Source: Cupriavidus pinatubonensis (GTDB lineage Bacteria; Pseudomonadota; Gammaproteobacteria; Burkholderiales; Burkholderiaceae). From it: 64,000 nt of DNA. Below are positions 26,396 to 35,323 of this stretch, in pieces. The DNA lies in assembly GCF_019602855.1 (NCBI RefSeq), contig NZ_CP080767.1:1798001-1862000 (forward strand), given 5' to 3'. Below the pieces are notes generated by a model. It saw nothing but the letters and a program-made list of their open reading frames with translations, searched no databases and had not been told where the DNA came from. A program made the translations under genes and the position numbers. Each line of letters opens with the position of its first letter. The stretch's first letter is position 1.

Positions 26396-27919
26396 ATGTA
26401 CTCGAAGGACTCGCTGACTTCCGCCTCCGCAGTCGAACTTCGCCGGCTGATCGGCACCCGCGAAATCTCTCCCGTGGAGCTGCTGGACGCCTGCATTGCC
26501 CGTATCGAGACCTACAACCCAGCCATCAACGCGATCACGGCGACTTGCTACGAGCGGGCGCGCACGGAGGCGAGGGCGGCCGAGCAGGCCGTCATGCGCG
26601 GCGAGCCGCTTGGCCTGTTGCACGGGCTGCCGCTGGGCGTCAAGGATCTGGAGGCGACCGCCGGGCTGCTCACGACTTATGGCTCGCCGCTTTACCGTGA
26701 CAACGTGCCCAGCCAGGACAATGTCCTTGTGGCACGCCTGCGCGCGGCCGGCGCCATCGTGGTTGGCAAGACCAATATTCCGGAGATGGGTGCGGGGGCA
26801 AACTCCCGCAATGCGGTATGGGGCGCCACCGGCAACCCGTTCAATCCGAACCTGAACGCCGGGGGCTCCTCGGGCGGCTCGGCCGCGGCGCTGGCCGCAG
26901 GCTTTCTGCCGGTCTGTACGGGGTCCGATACGGGAGGATCGCTGCGTATCCCGGCGGCCAAGTGCGGCGTGGTGGGCTTCCGGCCTTCGCCGGGCGTCGT
27001 GCCGAACTCGCGCAAGCTGTTGGGCTGGACCCCGATTTCGGTGGTTGGCCCGATGGGCCGCACGGTCGCCGACGCCTGCCTGCAGCTGGCAGCATCGGCG
27101 GGTGCATCGGTCTCCGATCCGCTCAGCTATGAACTCGACCCTGGCGCCTTCCTGACCCCGCAGCACGTCGACCTTTCCGACCTGCGTGTCGGCTGGACAG
27201 AGGATTTTGGAAGTTGCAGCGTCGACGACGGCATCCGCCGCGTCTTTCGCGCGAAGATCGCCGAAATGCGGCACCTCTTCAAGTCCTGCGATGAGGTCAG
27301 TTTCGATCTGGGCGATGTGCACCGATGCTTTGACGTGTTGCGCGCAGAGAGCTTCGTCGCGAGCCTGCATGAGGCCTATCAGCGCGATCCCGGCAGCCTC
27401 GGGCCCAACACCCGCGCCAACTATGAGCTGGGCGCGAAGATGTCGCTCGGCGACAGCGCCTGGGCCCAGGCCGAACAGACACGGATCCTGCAACGCTTCC
27501 AGCAGGCATACCGGGACTATGACGTCATCCTGTCGCCGACGACGCCGGTCTCGCCATTTCCGTGGACCCGCCTGTTCGCGGAAATCATCAATGGCGAGCG
27601 GCAAGAGAACTATTACCGCTGGCTGGCACTGACCTATGTGGTCACCCTGACCACACACCCGGCCATTTCATTGCCATGCGGCGTGGACGAGCAAAGCATG
27701 CCATTCGGTCTGCAGATAACCGGAGGCTTTCGCGGCGATGCCATGGCGCTCGGCGTGGCGCAAGCGATGGAGACCGCCTTTGCGGCCTCGCCAGCACTGT
27801 GCCGTCCGATTCCCGACCTCGATGCCATCGTGCCGGCCGTGCCCGCGCTTCGCTCCATCGTGACGGCGCCGCCCACCTTTGGCGGGACGACGCAGTCGAA
27901 CGGCGTATCGGCCGTTTGA
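26396..27919 (+). CDS. amidase-signature family hydrolase
   Basis: 507 residues. The Ser-cisSer-Lys triad is present: Lys83 (PLGVKDLEA), Ser in GGSSGGSAAA (158-159) and the nucleophile Ser182 in GSDTGGSLRIPAA. It resembles GatA/AtzF/6-aminohexanoate-type amidases, with normal length and no signal peptide, so it acts in the cytoplasm on an amide. The operon with a Bug receptor and the LysR link to a DadA-like gene suggest hydrolysis of an imported amide to an amino acid that is then oxidised. The substrate is unknown. The gene ends 25 bp before a convergent flavoprotein gene. Confidence 0.9.
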   Translation: MYSKDSLTSASAVELRRLIGTREISPVELLDACIARIETYNPAINAITATCYERARTEARAAEQAVMRGEPLGLLHGLPLGVKDLEATAGLLTTYGSPLYRDNVPSQDNVLVARLRAAGAIVVGKTNIPEMGAGANSRNAVWGATGNPFNPNLNAGGSSGGSAAALAAGFLPVCTGSDTGGSLRIPAAKCGVVGFRPSPGVVPNSRKLLGWTPISVVGPMGRTVADACLQLAASAGASVSDPLSYELDPGAFLTPQHVDLSDLRVGWTEDFGSCSVDDGIRRVFRAKIAEMRHLFKSCDEVSFDLGDVHRCFDVLRAESFVASLHEAYQRDPGSLGPNTRANYELGAKMSLGDSAWAQAEQTRILQRFQQAYRDYDVILSPTTPVSPFPWTRLFAEIINGERQENYYRWLALTYVVTLTTHPAISLPCGVDEQSMPFGLQITGGFRGDAMALGVAQAMETAFAASPALCRPIPDLDAIVPAVPALRSIVTAPPTFGGTTQSNGVSAV

Positions 27920-27944
27920 ATCCGCGTCCCGCCACCAGTTGAGC

Positions 27945-29426
27945 TCAGGATCGGCTCGCCGAGGCGGCAGCGTGCCGCCCGGCTTGTCGGCCGAAGAAGG
28001 TGGCATCCGCGAGTGACATCCCTGAGCTGTACCCGCCGCCCCAGCGTGGCAATCCACACGACGTTCGTCCGGCAGCATAAAGACCGTGGATCGGTACGCG
28101 TTTCTCGCTGAGCACCTGGCCAGTGGGCAATGTGTCCAATCCTCCCAGCGTGAAGTGCGGATAGAACGCATAGTCGACGCGGCAGTCGAGCGCGACAAAG
28201 GGCGGTTCATCGAGCGGTTTCAGCCACTTCGCCGCTTTGTGGAACAGGGGATCAGCGCCGTCGGCAGCGTGCCGGTTGTAGTTCGACACCGTGGCGCTCA
28301 GTGTTCCCGCCGGCATGCCCAGATCATGCTCGACTTCCTCCCAGGTGTCGCCAGCGGCGGCAATGCCGATGCGCGTGAATTCAGCGGGCTGCTGATACGT
28401 GGCACTATCGACCAGCAGATAGATACGGTCGCCGAGCTGCTGCATGATGTGGTGGCCGATGCGGCCGTGATAGCAGTCCTCGTTGATGAAGCGCTGGCCG
28501 CGTTCATTGACGAACACGCCCTTGATCAGCGATTCGGGCGCGTAGAAGGGCAAGCTGACGAAGCCCTGATCCATGTGTATCGCGGCGCCGCCCACGCTGA
28601 TTCCCATCAGGATGCCCGAGCCGTCGTCTCCGGGGCTGCCAATCGGCTCGTTCGCGCGCAGCAGGCCGGGTGCGTGTCGCCTGACCATGTCGCGATTCAT
28701 CACGAACCCGCCGGCGCAAAGCACGACGCCGCTGCGTGCGCGTGCGTAGCGCGTCTGGCCGTTGATGCGCACGACAACCCCGTGCACGTTGTTCGCCTCA
28801 TCGGCAATCAACGCGAGGACGCGGCTGTCATAGCGCACATCCACGCCAAGCTTGACAACGCGCGCGGCCAGCACGTCCATCAGCATGCGGCCGCCGCCCC
28901 AGCCGGCCCACTGCGGCGTATGGCCGCGCGGGCAAGGCTTCGCGTTGCCGGAAAAAGGCCATGCCTCCTCACTGCCCGACCAGATCAGGCAGTCGTCCGT
29001 CTCCGGCTCAAGCATGCGCTCTGGCAGATAGGTGTTCTTGTAGGTCAGCCCCTGTTCGACAAGCCAGTCATAGTGAGCACGGCTGCCGTCTGCATAGGTG
29101 CGAACCTTGGGCTCGTCGGCATCAGGGCCGCCTGCCATGAGCAGGTAGCGGTACAGGTCCTCGGTATCGTCGACAAAGCCAGCCTGCTGTTGAGCGGGCG
29201 TACCACCGCCACCGCCCAGGTAAATCTCGCCCCCGGACAAGGCGCTTGTGCCGCCACTGCCGGAAGCGACCTCGAACAGCGTGACCACAGCGCCGGCTTG
29301 GGCAGCTTCGATGGCTGCACACGCGCCCGCCGCGCCAAAGCCGACGACGACCACGTCGGTTTCCATGTCCCATTGCGGGACGTTCCCAAGGCGACAGGGG
29401 TGCGTGACGGAGAACTCCAATGACAT
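27945..29426 (-). CDS. FAD_binding_2 flavoprotein (fumarate-reductase / ketosteroid-dehydrogenase type)
   Basis: 493 residues. FAD motif VVVVGFGAAGACAAIEAAQAG at about 25-45, then SGGTSALSGGEIYLGGGGGT, VVLCAGGFVMN and a C-terminal GLYAAGRTSCGLPRWGGGYSSGMSLADATFFGR. These are features of the fumarate-reductase flavoprotein / 3-ketosteroid dehydrogenase superfamily, which inserts or removes C=C bonds next to a carbonyl. It ends the leftward operon glaH-like, FMN oxidase, medium-chain reductase, flavoprotein, after a 222-bp gap. That gap shows no gene, so it could also have its own promoter. Confidence 0.82.
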   Translation of the reverse strand: MSLEFSVTHPCRLGNVPQWDMETDVVVVGFGAAGACAAIEAAQAGAVVTLFEVASGSGGTSALSGGEIYLGGGGGTPAQQQAGFVDDTEDLYRYLLMAGGPDADEPKVRTYADGSRAHYDWLVEQGLTYKNTYLPERMLEPETDDCLIWSGSEEAWPFSGNAKPCPRGHTPQWAGWGGGRMLMDVLAARVVKLGVDVRYDSRVLALIADEANNVHGVVVRINGQTRYARARSGVVLCAGGFVMNRDMVRRHAPGLLRANEPIGSPGDDGSGILMGISVGGAAIHMDQGFVSLPFYAPESLIKGVFVNERGQRFINEDCYHGRIGHHIMQQLGDRIYLLVDSATYQQPAEFTRIGIAAAGDTWEEVEHDLGMPAGTLSATVSNYNRHAADGADPLFHKAAKWLKPLDEPPFVALDCRVDYAFYPHFTLGGLDTLPTGQVLSEKRVPIHGLYAAGRTSCGLPRWGGGYSSGMSLADATFFGRQAGRHAAASASRS

Positions 29427-29648
29427 GAATCAGCCTCGTGAGAAGAGCCCACAGACACGGGTCGTGTCCGGGCTTGTTGATGCTTCACCACGTTGCCTTG
29501 CGGCAACCCGAGCCGACATTACTTTGACCGCGGGTTGCCATTCATCGTCTTATCGGACTAGGCGATGTTTCGGGCAGGCTGGACTGATGCCAGGGAGTCA
29601 GCGGCTGCGCATGGTAACCATGCGTCCTTCAGCGAGGCAGACGCCCGC

Positions 29649-30662
29649 TCAGATGTCCAGCACAATCTTGCCAAAATGCTGGTTCGACGCCTGGTAGCGA
29701 AACGCGTCAGCCATGGATTCGAGCGGAAAGTGGCGGTCAATGACCGGGCGGATGCCGGTGGCATCGAGGGCACGCACCATGTCAAGCTGGTGTCGGCGAC
29801 TCCCGACGAGCAGGCCGGTCAGACGCAGATGCTTGCGCAGCAGCTGCGTGACAGTAATCGGCGCGGTCGCGTTCCCCAGCGCGCCGATCACGGCGATATG
29901 GCCGCCGACACGGGCTGCCGTCATCGATTGATCCAGCGTTGCGGCGCCGCCTACCTCGATCACATGGTCGGCGCCGGCGCCGTCCGTCATATCACGCACG
30001 GTCTCGCCCCACTGCGCCGTCTTGCGATAGTTGATCAGGCAATCCGCGCCAAGCTCCCGAAGCCTGTCGAGCTTCTCGTCCGACGAGGAAGTGGCGATCA
30101 CGCGCGCGCCGGCCGCTTTGGCGAACTGCAGGGCAAAGACCGATACGCCACCGGTCCCAAGTACCAGCACGGTCTCTCCGGGCTTCAGGGCGCCGTCGAC
30201 AAACAGTGCCCGCCAGGCTGTCAGTCCGGCGGTGGTCAGCGTCGCGGCCTCGGCATGGCTGTAGCCGCGCGGCGCGAGCGTGAAGCAATCTTGCGGCATC
30301 GTCACGGCGTCGCGCGCAAAGCCGTCGACGCCATCTCCGGGGACGGTAGCGAAATCGCACAGTCGCGGCTCGCCGTCCTGCCACGTCGGGAAGAAGGTGC
30401 TGACGACATGGTCGCCCACCGAGAAACCCTTGACGTCCGCGCCGACAGCTGTGACTTCTCCGGCGCCGTCCGCCATCGGAATGCGTCGTTCCGTCAGGCT
30501 CCTGCGGCCGGAAACCACGGCGTAGTCGTGATAATTGAGCGAGCTGGCCCGAATGCGGACGGTGATCTCGCCCGGCCCCGGCGGCGCAACGTCAGCGGTG
30601 CCGACGACGATGTGATCGAAACCCGCCGGCGGATCGAGATAAATGGCTTTTGCTTGAGTCAT
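29649..30662 (-). CDS. medium-chain reductase/dehydrogenase (quinone-oxidoreductase-like)
   Basis: 337 residues. The N-terminal GroES-like fold has SSLNYHDYAVVSGRR and PMADGAGEVTAVG, without the Cys/His pattern of a catalytic zinc site. The Rossmann domain has LVLGTGGVSVFALQFAKAAGARVIATSSSDEKLDRLRELGA. Lack of zinc ligands points to a quinone- or enoyl-reductase-like NAD(P)H enzyme, not an alcohol dehydrogenase. AGAAGGGA before the ATG selects this start over a longer frame. It lies 60 bp after the FMN oxidase gene. Confidence 0.85.
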   Translation of the reverse strand: MTQAKAIYLDPPAGFDHIVVGTADVAPPGPGEITVRIRASSLNYHDYAVVSGRRSLTERRIPMADGAGEVTAVGADVKGFSVGDHVVSTFFPTWQDGEPRLCDFATVPGDGVDGFARDAVTMPQDCFTLAPRGYSHAEAATLTTAGLTAWRALFVDGALKPGETVLVLGTGGVSVFALQFAKAAGARVIATSSSDEKLDRLRELGADCLINYRKTAQWGETVRDMTDGAGADHVIEVGGAATLDQSMTAARVGGHIAVIGALGNATAPITVTQLLRKHLRLTGLLVGSRRHQLDMVRALDATGIRPVIDRHFPLESMADAFRYQASNQHFGKIVLDI

Positions 30663-30722
30663 GGCATTCCCTTCTTGCGACCGGCGCGATTCCGCCCGGT
30701 GCGGCTTCAATGGTGCACGGAA

Positions 30723-31970
30723 CTAGACAATGACGGAACGGTTCACGTCGGCGACGGTGTTCGCCCCAAGCATAGCCATGTTTCGATCGACTTCGTCGCG
30801 CAAGAGCGTGATGGCGTGGCAAACGCCCTCGGGTCCACCCACGGACGCTGCGTAGATAAAGGGCCGCCCCAGGAAGACAAAGCGGGCGCCCAATGCAAGG
30901 GCTTTCAGCACATCACCGCCGCGCCGGATACCACTGTCCATCATGACGGCGGTATTGTGCCCGACGCTGTCACAGATTTCCGGCAGTACGGCAAGCGGCT
31001 CGACGGCACCGTCCAGTTGGCGGCCGCCGTGATTCGAGACGATGATGCCGTCGGCGCCCAACGCGACAGCGCGCTCTGCATCAGCCTTGTGCAAAATCCC
31101 CTTGATAACCAGATTGCCGGGCCATCTTTGCCGGATGCGTTCGATGTCTATCCAGTTCAGGTGATCGCGTCCTGTTGTGTCGCGAATCGCCGAGGCCGAC
31201 AGGATCGGTGCGCCGCGCGTGGCAAAGGAATTCTCGAAATGCGGCATGCCGCTCGTGAGAAGCGTCCTGGCGAACGTCCCGGCCAGCCAGCGCGGACGGG
31301 ACACACCATCAAATGCCAGGCGGACAGACGGCCGCAAGGGCAGCGAGAAGCCAATACGGACGTTGTTCTCCCGATTGGCCCAGACGGGAATATCCACGGT
31401 CAGGACCAGGGTACCGAATCCCGCCGCGCAAATCCGCTCGATCAGCGCGTCCCGCCGCAGGGCATCGCCCGGCAGGTACGCCTGGAACCACGTGCCGGGC
31501 GCGGCAGCGTGGACCTCTTCCATCGGAATCAGCGACGTGCCGCTCATGATGGCGGGTATTTGCGCGTCGCGCGCGGCTTGCGCCAGCACCACGTCGCCAC
31601 GGTAAGCGGCAATCGCGCTGATTCCGACGGGCGCAATGCCAAAGGGAGACGCGTAGCGCTGCCCGAAGATCTCGGTCGCTTGCGATCGTCCAGAGACGTC
31701 GACCAGGACCCTGGGGCGAAACCTGACCGCGTCGAATGCCGACCGGTTGGCGGCGAGCGACTTTTCATCCTCCGCCGCCCCGGCAATGTAGCCAAAGATC
31801 GGGCGCGGAAGCACGCGCTTTGCGGCGGTTTCAAAATCGGCGAGTGAAAGGATAGGGCGCAAGCGTCGATGAATCTGGCGGTTGACGCCATAAGCAGCCT
31901 TAGCAGCCGTAGCTGGCATTCCGGCGCTTAGTGCAAGCTGGCTTGCTGCAACTTCTGTTCGAGATGTCAT
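30723..31970 (-). CDS. FMN-dependent 2-hydroxy-acid oxidase/dehydrogenase (LldD/glycolate-oxidase family)
   Basis: 415 residues, a TIM barrel with the active-site motif SNHGGRQLDG (catalytic His) preceded by LVIKGILHKADAERAVALGADGIIV, and MDSGIRRGGDVLKALALGA for the FMN phosphate. A Tyr-containing N-terminal IFGYIAGAAEDE matches the family. It oxidises an L-2-hydroxy acid to the 2-oxo acid. It lies 66 bp downstream of the GlaH-like hydroxylase gene, so L-2-hydroxyglutarate is an attractive but untested substrate; lactate or another 2-hydroxy acid is equally possible from sequence. Confidence 0.88.
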   Translation of the reverse strand: MTSRTEVAASQLALSAGMPATAAKAAYGVNRQIHRRLRPILSLADFETAAKRVLPRPIFGYIAGAAEDEKSLAANRSAFDAVRFRPRVLVDVSGRSQATEIFGQRYASPFGIAPVGISAIAAYRGDVVLAQAARDAQIPAIMSGTSLIPMEEVHAAAPGTWFQAYLPGDALRRDALIERICAAGFGTLVLTVDIPVWANRENNVRIGFSLPLRPSVRLAFDGVSRPRWLAGTFARTLLTSGMPHFENSFATRGAPILSASAIRDTTGRDHLNWIDIERIRQRWPGNLVIKGILHKADAERAVALGADGIIVSNHGGRQLDGAVEPLAVLPEICDSVGHNTAVMMDSGIRRGGDVLKALALGARFVFLGRPFIYAASVGGPEGVCHAITLLRDEVDRNMAMLGANTVADVNRSVIV

Positions 31971-32036
31971 CTTGTTTGAAGCCTCTGTCCAGCCCGGCAG
32001 CTGTCACGGCCAGCCGTGCCGGAACCCATTACATGT

Positions 32037-32966
32037 TCACGCGAATGTCCCGCGCTGGCGCATCAGTTCCCGGAACAGCAAGGGGTTCTTTTCGAACGGC
32101 GCGCGGCCGTGGACGTAAAAGTAGTTGTTCAGGACAACCAGATCGCCAACGGGCAGCGACACCTCCTTCGTTCCCGGCGAAGCCTCCATGGAAGTCGACA
32201 GGTCGTTCAGGAATGCAGCTTCCTCACGATTGCGAGGCTGTACGAATTGATCGATGAACGACATGGACAGCCCGAACTCGTTCTGGAAGAAGACCGGGCG
32301 TTCGACGGTATCGCTGACATTCTTGGACCCCGGGGCCTTGTAGACGAAAGGCTTTGTCCCGAGACGGTGGCTGACAAACCGGTTGATGTCTGCCCAGTCG
32401 TCCAGATGCAGGAAACGGGACTCGCCACCCACGGCGTTGCGTTCCGCAAACTTCATCATCAACAGCCAGTCCGTCGCTTCGCTGACGAAAGTGCCATCGG
32501 TATGCATGGTGAAGAGACGGTAGGCCTGGCGCAAATAGGAGTCGCTGTTGTCCGTATGCTTGACCACGAAGCGGGCATAGTAGGTGCCCGACATCGCATC
32601 GTGGTTGCCCGGACCCAGCAGATGGCCGATGGCAGTGCCGAAGCGCACGAAGTCGTCGGCGTCGGACGTCAGATCCTGGAGTCCTGCCGTGAAGCCGCCG
32701 TGATGCCGGTCTTTCACGATGCTGTTGACGGTTGCCGCGAAGTCCTCGCCGACATGCCTGGCAAGCGTGCTCGCGAGCTCGTAGCGCATGAAGGGAACGT
32801 ACTCGAGATTCTGTACGTCGATCTTGCGCACTTCCTCGAGGAACGCCAGCAGCGCGTCACGTTCGATGGTCACATGCACGATGCGATGGTGATCCGGGTG
32901 CCCGGACAGCTGGAAGCGGGGCTGGTCATTGGCGGCGAGCAATGCCGCGGGAAGCGGAGCATTCAT
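32037..32966 (-). CDS. glaH: GlaH/CsiD-like 2-oxoglutarate-dependent glutarate hydroxylase
   Basis: 309 residues. Long blocks match what I recall of E. coli GlaH (CsiD), notably DAMSGTYYARFVVKHTDNSD, SYLRQAYR and the Fe(II) ligands His155-Thr-Asp157 and His286 (NNYFYVHGR), with the C-terminal RELMRQRG for 2-oxoglutarate. GlaH converts glutarate to L-2-hydroxyglutarate in lysine/glutarate catabolism. GGAGA lies 8 nt before the ATG. The usual partners lhgO, gabT, gabD and csiR are absent. Instead an FMN hydroxy-acid oxidase follows and a LysR gene is divergent, so the true substrate may be a glutarate analogue. Confidence 0.8.
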   Translation of the reverse strand: MNAPLPAALLAANDQPRFQLSGHPDHHRIVHVTIERDALLAFLEEVRKIDVQNLEYVPFMRYELASTLARHVGEDFAATVNSIVKDRHHGGFTAGLQDLTSDADDFVRFGTAIGHLLGPGNHDAMSGTYYARFVVKHTDNSDSYLRQAYRLFTMHTDGTFVSEATDWLLMMKFAERNAVGGESRFLHLDDWADINRFVSHRLGTKPFVYKAPGSKNVSDTVERPVFFQNEFGLSMSFIDQFVQPRNREEAAFLNDLSTSMEASPGTKEVSLPVGDLVVLNNYFYVHGRAPFEKNPLLFRELMRQRGTFA

Positions 32967-33086
32967 CGGTCATTCTCCGGGATGTGGTACGGATGGTATG
33001 AGTGGTATGGCGCTATTTCATCCGGATTCTTTGATATGATCCAGATGTCAATCTGTAATTTTTGTTCCGATATTCCGATTAAAACG

Positions 33087-33992
33087 ATGATCGACGTACG
33101 TCAGTTGCAGTGCTTCCTTGCCGTGGCGGAAGAACTTCACTTTGCAAAGGCGGCGGATCGGTTAGGCGTCGCACAATCGGGGCTCAGTACCCAGATCCAG
33201 CGCCTGGAACAAGACCTGGGCGTGACGCTCCTGAATCGGAACAAGAGAAAGCCAGTGTCACTGACGGATGCGGGGCAGTTATTCCTGGCCGAGGCCGCCG
33301 CCGCGTTGAGGCACATCGAGCGTGCCGACCAGGTCGGCCGCCTCGCGGCCAGAGGACTGGCTGGCGTGATCCGTGTTGGCTATGTCGCTTCCGGCGTCAG
33401 CAGCGGCCTGCTGTCCAGGTTGCTGAGCGCGTTCCGGAAATCCCATGAGATGGTCCGGCTCGAGATCGTGCCGATGGATACGCCAAGGCAACTCGAAGCG
33501 CTTGGCGATGGGCAGATCGATGTGGGAATCGTCAGGCCGAGACGGCTCTATCCGGCTGGCGTGGTCAGCAAAGTCTTGCAGACGGAACGTCTTCTGGCCG
33601 CCATGGCGGAAGGCCATCCCCTTGCACGGCGCGCGACGGTTGCCGCACGCGCACTGGCCGATCAATCGTTCATCGTCCCACAGTTTGCCGAGGAGGAAGG
33701 GTTCGGATCTGCGTTATCGGCCTTGGGCAAAGCAGGAGGATTCACACCGCACCTCGAATATCGCGTGCAGGATTTCATCTCGGCGATATGCCTGGCCTCG
33801 GCGGGATATGGCATGGCCATCGTACCCGAGTCGATGCAGAACTTCTCCCAGCCGGGCGTCATCTACAAGCCGATCAGCGACTTCCTGCTCTCGGTGAACC
33901 TGGCGCTGGCTTACCGGCGCCGCGAAGTATCGCCAGCCGTACGGGAGTTCGTGAAGCTTGGGACTGAGACGTTCAAGGTCAGCGCTTCGTAG
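33087..33992 (+). CDS. LysR-family transcriptional regulator, divergent from glaH-like operon
   Basis: 301 residues. The HTH occupies residues 1-60 (MIDVRQLQCFLAVAEELHFAKAADRLGVAQSGLSTQIQRLEQDLG), typical of the CatR/BenM-like LysR branch, with a complete effector domain. The upstream open frame is ignored because this ATG gives the canonical start; no Shine-Dalgarno is evident. The 120-bp divergent region (32967-33086) has ATCCGGAT and ATCCAGAT as an imperfect direct repeat 19 bp apart, but no strong dyad. It probably activates the glaH-like operon and possibly the Bug receptor downstream. Confidence 0.87.
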   Translation: MIDVRQLQCFLAVAEELHFAKAADRLGVAQSGLSTQIQRLEQDLGVTLLNRNKRKPVSLTDAGQLFLAEAAAALRHIERADQVGRLAARGLAGVIRVGYVASGVSSGLLSRLLSAFRKSHEMVRLEIVPMDTPRQLEALGDGQIDVGIVRPRRLYPAGVVSKVLQTERLLAAMAEGHPLARRATVAARALADQSFIVPQFAEEEGFGSALSALGKAGGFTPHLEYRVQDFISAICLASAGYGMAIVPESMQNFSQPGVIYKPISDFLLSVNLALAYRRREVSPAVREFVKLGTETFKVSAS

Positions 33993-34187
33993 GCCTCCCC
34001 AGGCAGGAGAAGTCGTCATTGGAAACTCCGGCCTGCCATGCTCTGGCAGGGTTTTCCCTCTGTTTGCGCGAAATGGCAAGAACGTGGCGCGATTGGCCAA
34101 GCGGGGTGACCCAGTGTCCTCGCAGAATAGCCCCAATCATCGACAAAGCCTTCTCGACAGAAAGCGCGGCAATCAAGAGGAATGTAC

Positions 34188-35183
34188 ATGAAGCAGCATA
34201 ACAATCACTTCCGGTGGACCGGATACGCCCTGGCGATCGGTGTCGGTGTTGCAGCGTGGATTCCCTCGGCCCAGGCCCAGGATGATTGGCCAACGAAAAC
34301 GATCCGCCTCGTAGTAGGCGGGCCCGCCGGCGGCACCGCTGACGCGCTGGCACGGCTGCTCGCGGAAGGCCTGCAGAAGACGTGGGGCAAGCCGGTGATC
34401 GTCGAAAACAAGGCTGGCGCCGCCGGTGCGCTCGCAATCGCCGACTTGCAGTCCACCGGCAAGGATGGCCATACGCTTCTGGTTATCCAGGGCGGCGTCG
34501 TGAGCGAAGCGCCTTTGGCCAACAAGGTCCATTACAAGCCGTTCGACGACCTGAAGCCGCTGGCCCAGGTCAGCCGGACGGGATTGGTACTGGTAGCCAA
34601 CAAGGATCTGCCGGTTTCCAACCTGAAGCAATTGGTGGACTACGGCAAATCGCAAAAGGACGGTCTCGTCTTCGCGTCTTACGCGCCGGGGCTGAAGGGC
34701 CACACGTCGGGCATGCTGTTGGGACAACTCGCCCACGTACCCATGCGGCATGTGGGCTACAAGGGCTCTCCGCCGGCATTGAACGACCTCATGGGCGGCC
34801 ACGTGCCGCTGATGTTCGATGGGGTGACGACCTCATTGCCGCTGATCAAGGCGGGCAAGATCAAGGCGATTGCGGTGGCCTATCCGACCCGGATTTCCGG
34901 ACTGGCGGATGTGCCTACGTTCAAGGAACTCGGCTACCCGCAACTGGCGCAAGCAAGCTGGTTCGCCGTTTGGTCGCGTCCGGATGTCGCTCCGGCAGTC
35001 CAGCAAAAAGTGCGGGAGGCTACGCTGACGTACTTCAAGCAGCCTGCGGTGCAAAACCGCCTCAAGGAAATGGGCATGGAGCAGGGCGATGCCGTCACCT
35101 CGGAAGAGATGATGGCGGACCTGAAACAGGCCTACCAGCAACAGGCCGCGCTGCTCAAGTCGATCAACTACCAGCCGGAATGA
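34188..35183 (+). CDS. Bug/TctC-family periplasmic solute receptor
   Basis: 331 residues. A signal peptide (cleavage near SAQAQ) is followed by WPTKTIRLVVGGPAGGTADALAR, VIVENKAGAAGALAIADLQ, DGHTLLV, MRHVGYKGSPPALNDLMGGHV and DVPTFKELGYPQL. GGPAGG replaces the commoner FPPGG in the first ligand loop. The ATG at 34188 is preferred to one 6 bp earlier because of AGAGG spacing. It follows the LysR gene by 195 bp on the same strand, so it may deliver the substrate of the divergent glaH-like operon. No membrane subunit genes adjoin. Confidence 0.9.
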   Translation: MKQHNNHFRWTGYALAIGVGVAAWIPSAQAQDDWPTKTIRLVVGGPAGGTADALARLLAEGLQKTWGKPVIVENKAGAAGALAIADLQSTGKDGHTLLVIQGGVVSEAPLANKVHYKPFDDLKPLAQVSRTGLVLVANKDLPVSNLKQLVDYGKSQKDGLVFASYAPGLKGHTSGMLLGQLAHVPMRHVGYKGSPPALNDLMGGHVPLMFDGVTTSLPLIKAGKIKAIAVAYPTRISGLADVPTFKELGYPQLAQASWFAVWSRPDVAPAVQQKVREATLTYFKQPAVQNRLKEMGMEQGDAVTSEEMMADLKQAYQQQAALLKSINYQPE

Positions 35184-35323
35184 TGGGAAGGGATTTACGC
35201 TGGACTCGCCGCGGCGCTTGGCTCAGGTTTGCGCAACCATCAGCCAGCGCAAGCCCGGCTTCCGGCACGCGGTCGCGCAGGCCCGGGGGAGTAGAAGCGA
35301 TGTGTGACTGTCAGGGTCGATGT

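Noticed and set aside
29565..31847. 760-codon plus-strand frame opposite the reductase and FMN oxidase genes
   Set aside because: It covers two real minus-strand genes and shows no family motif; an antisense shadow.
32016..33086. Long in-frame extension upstream of the LysR gene at 33087
   Set aside because: The extra 357 residues are the reverse-strand shadow of the GlaH-like gene; the HTH with MIDVRQLQ is the normal LysR start.
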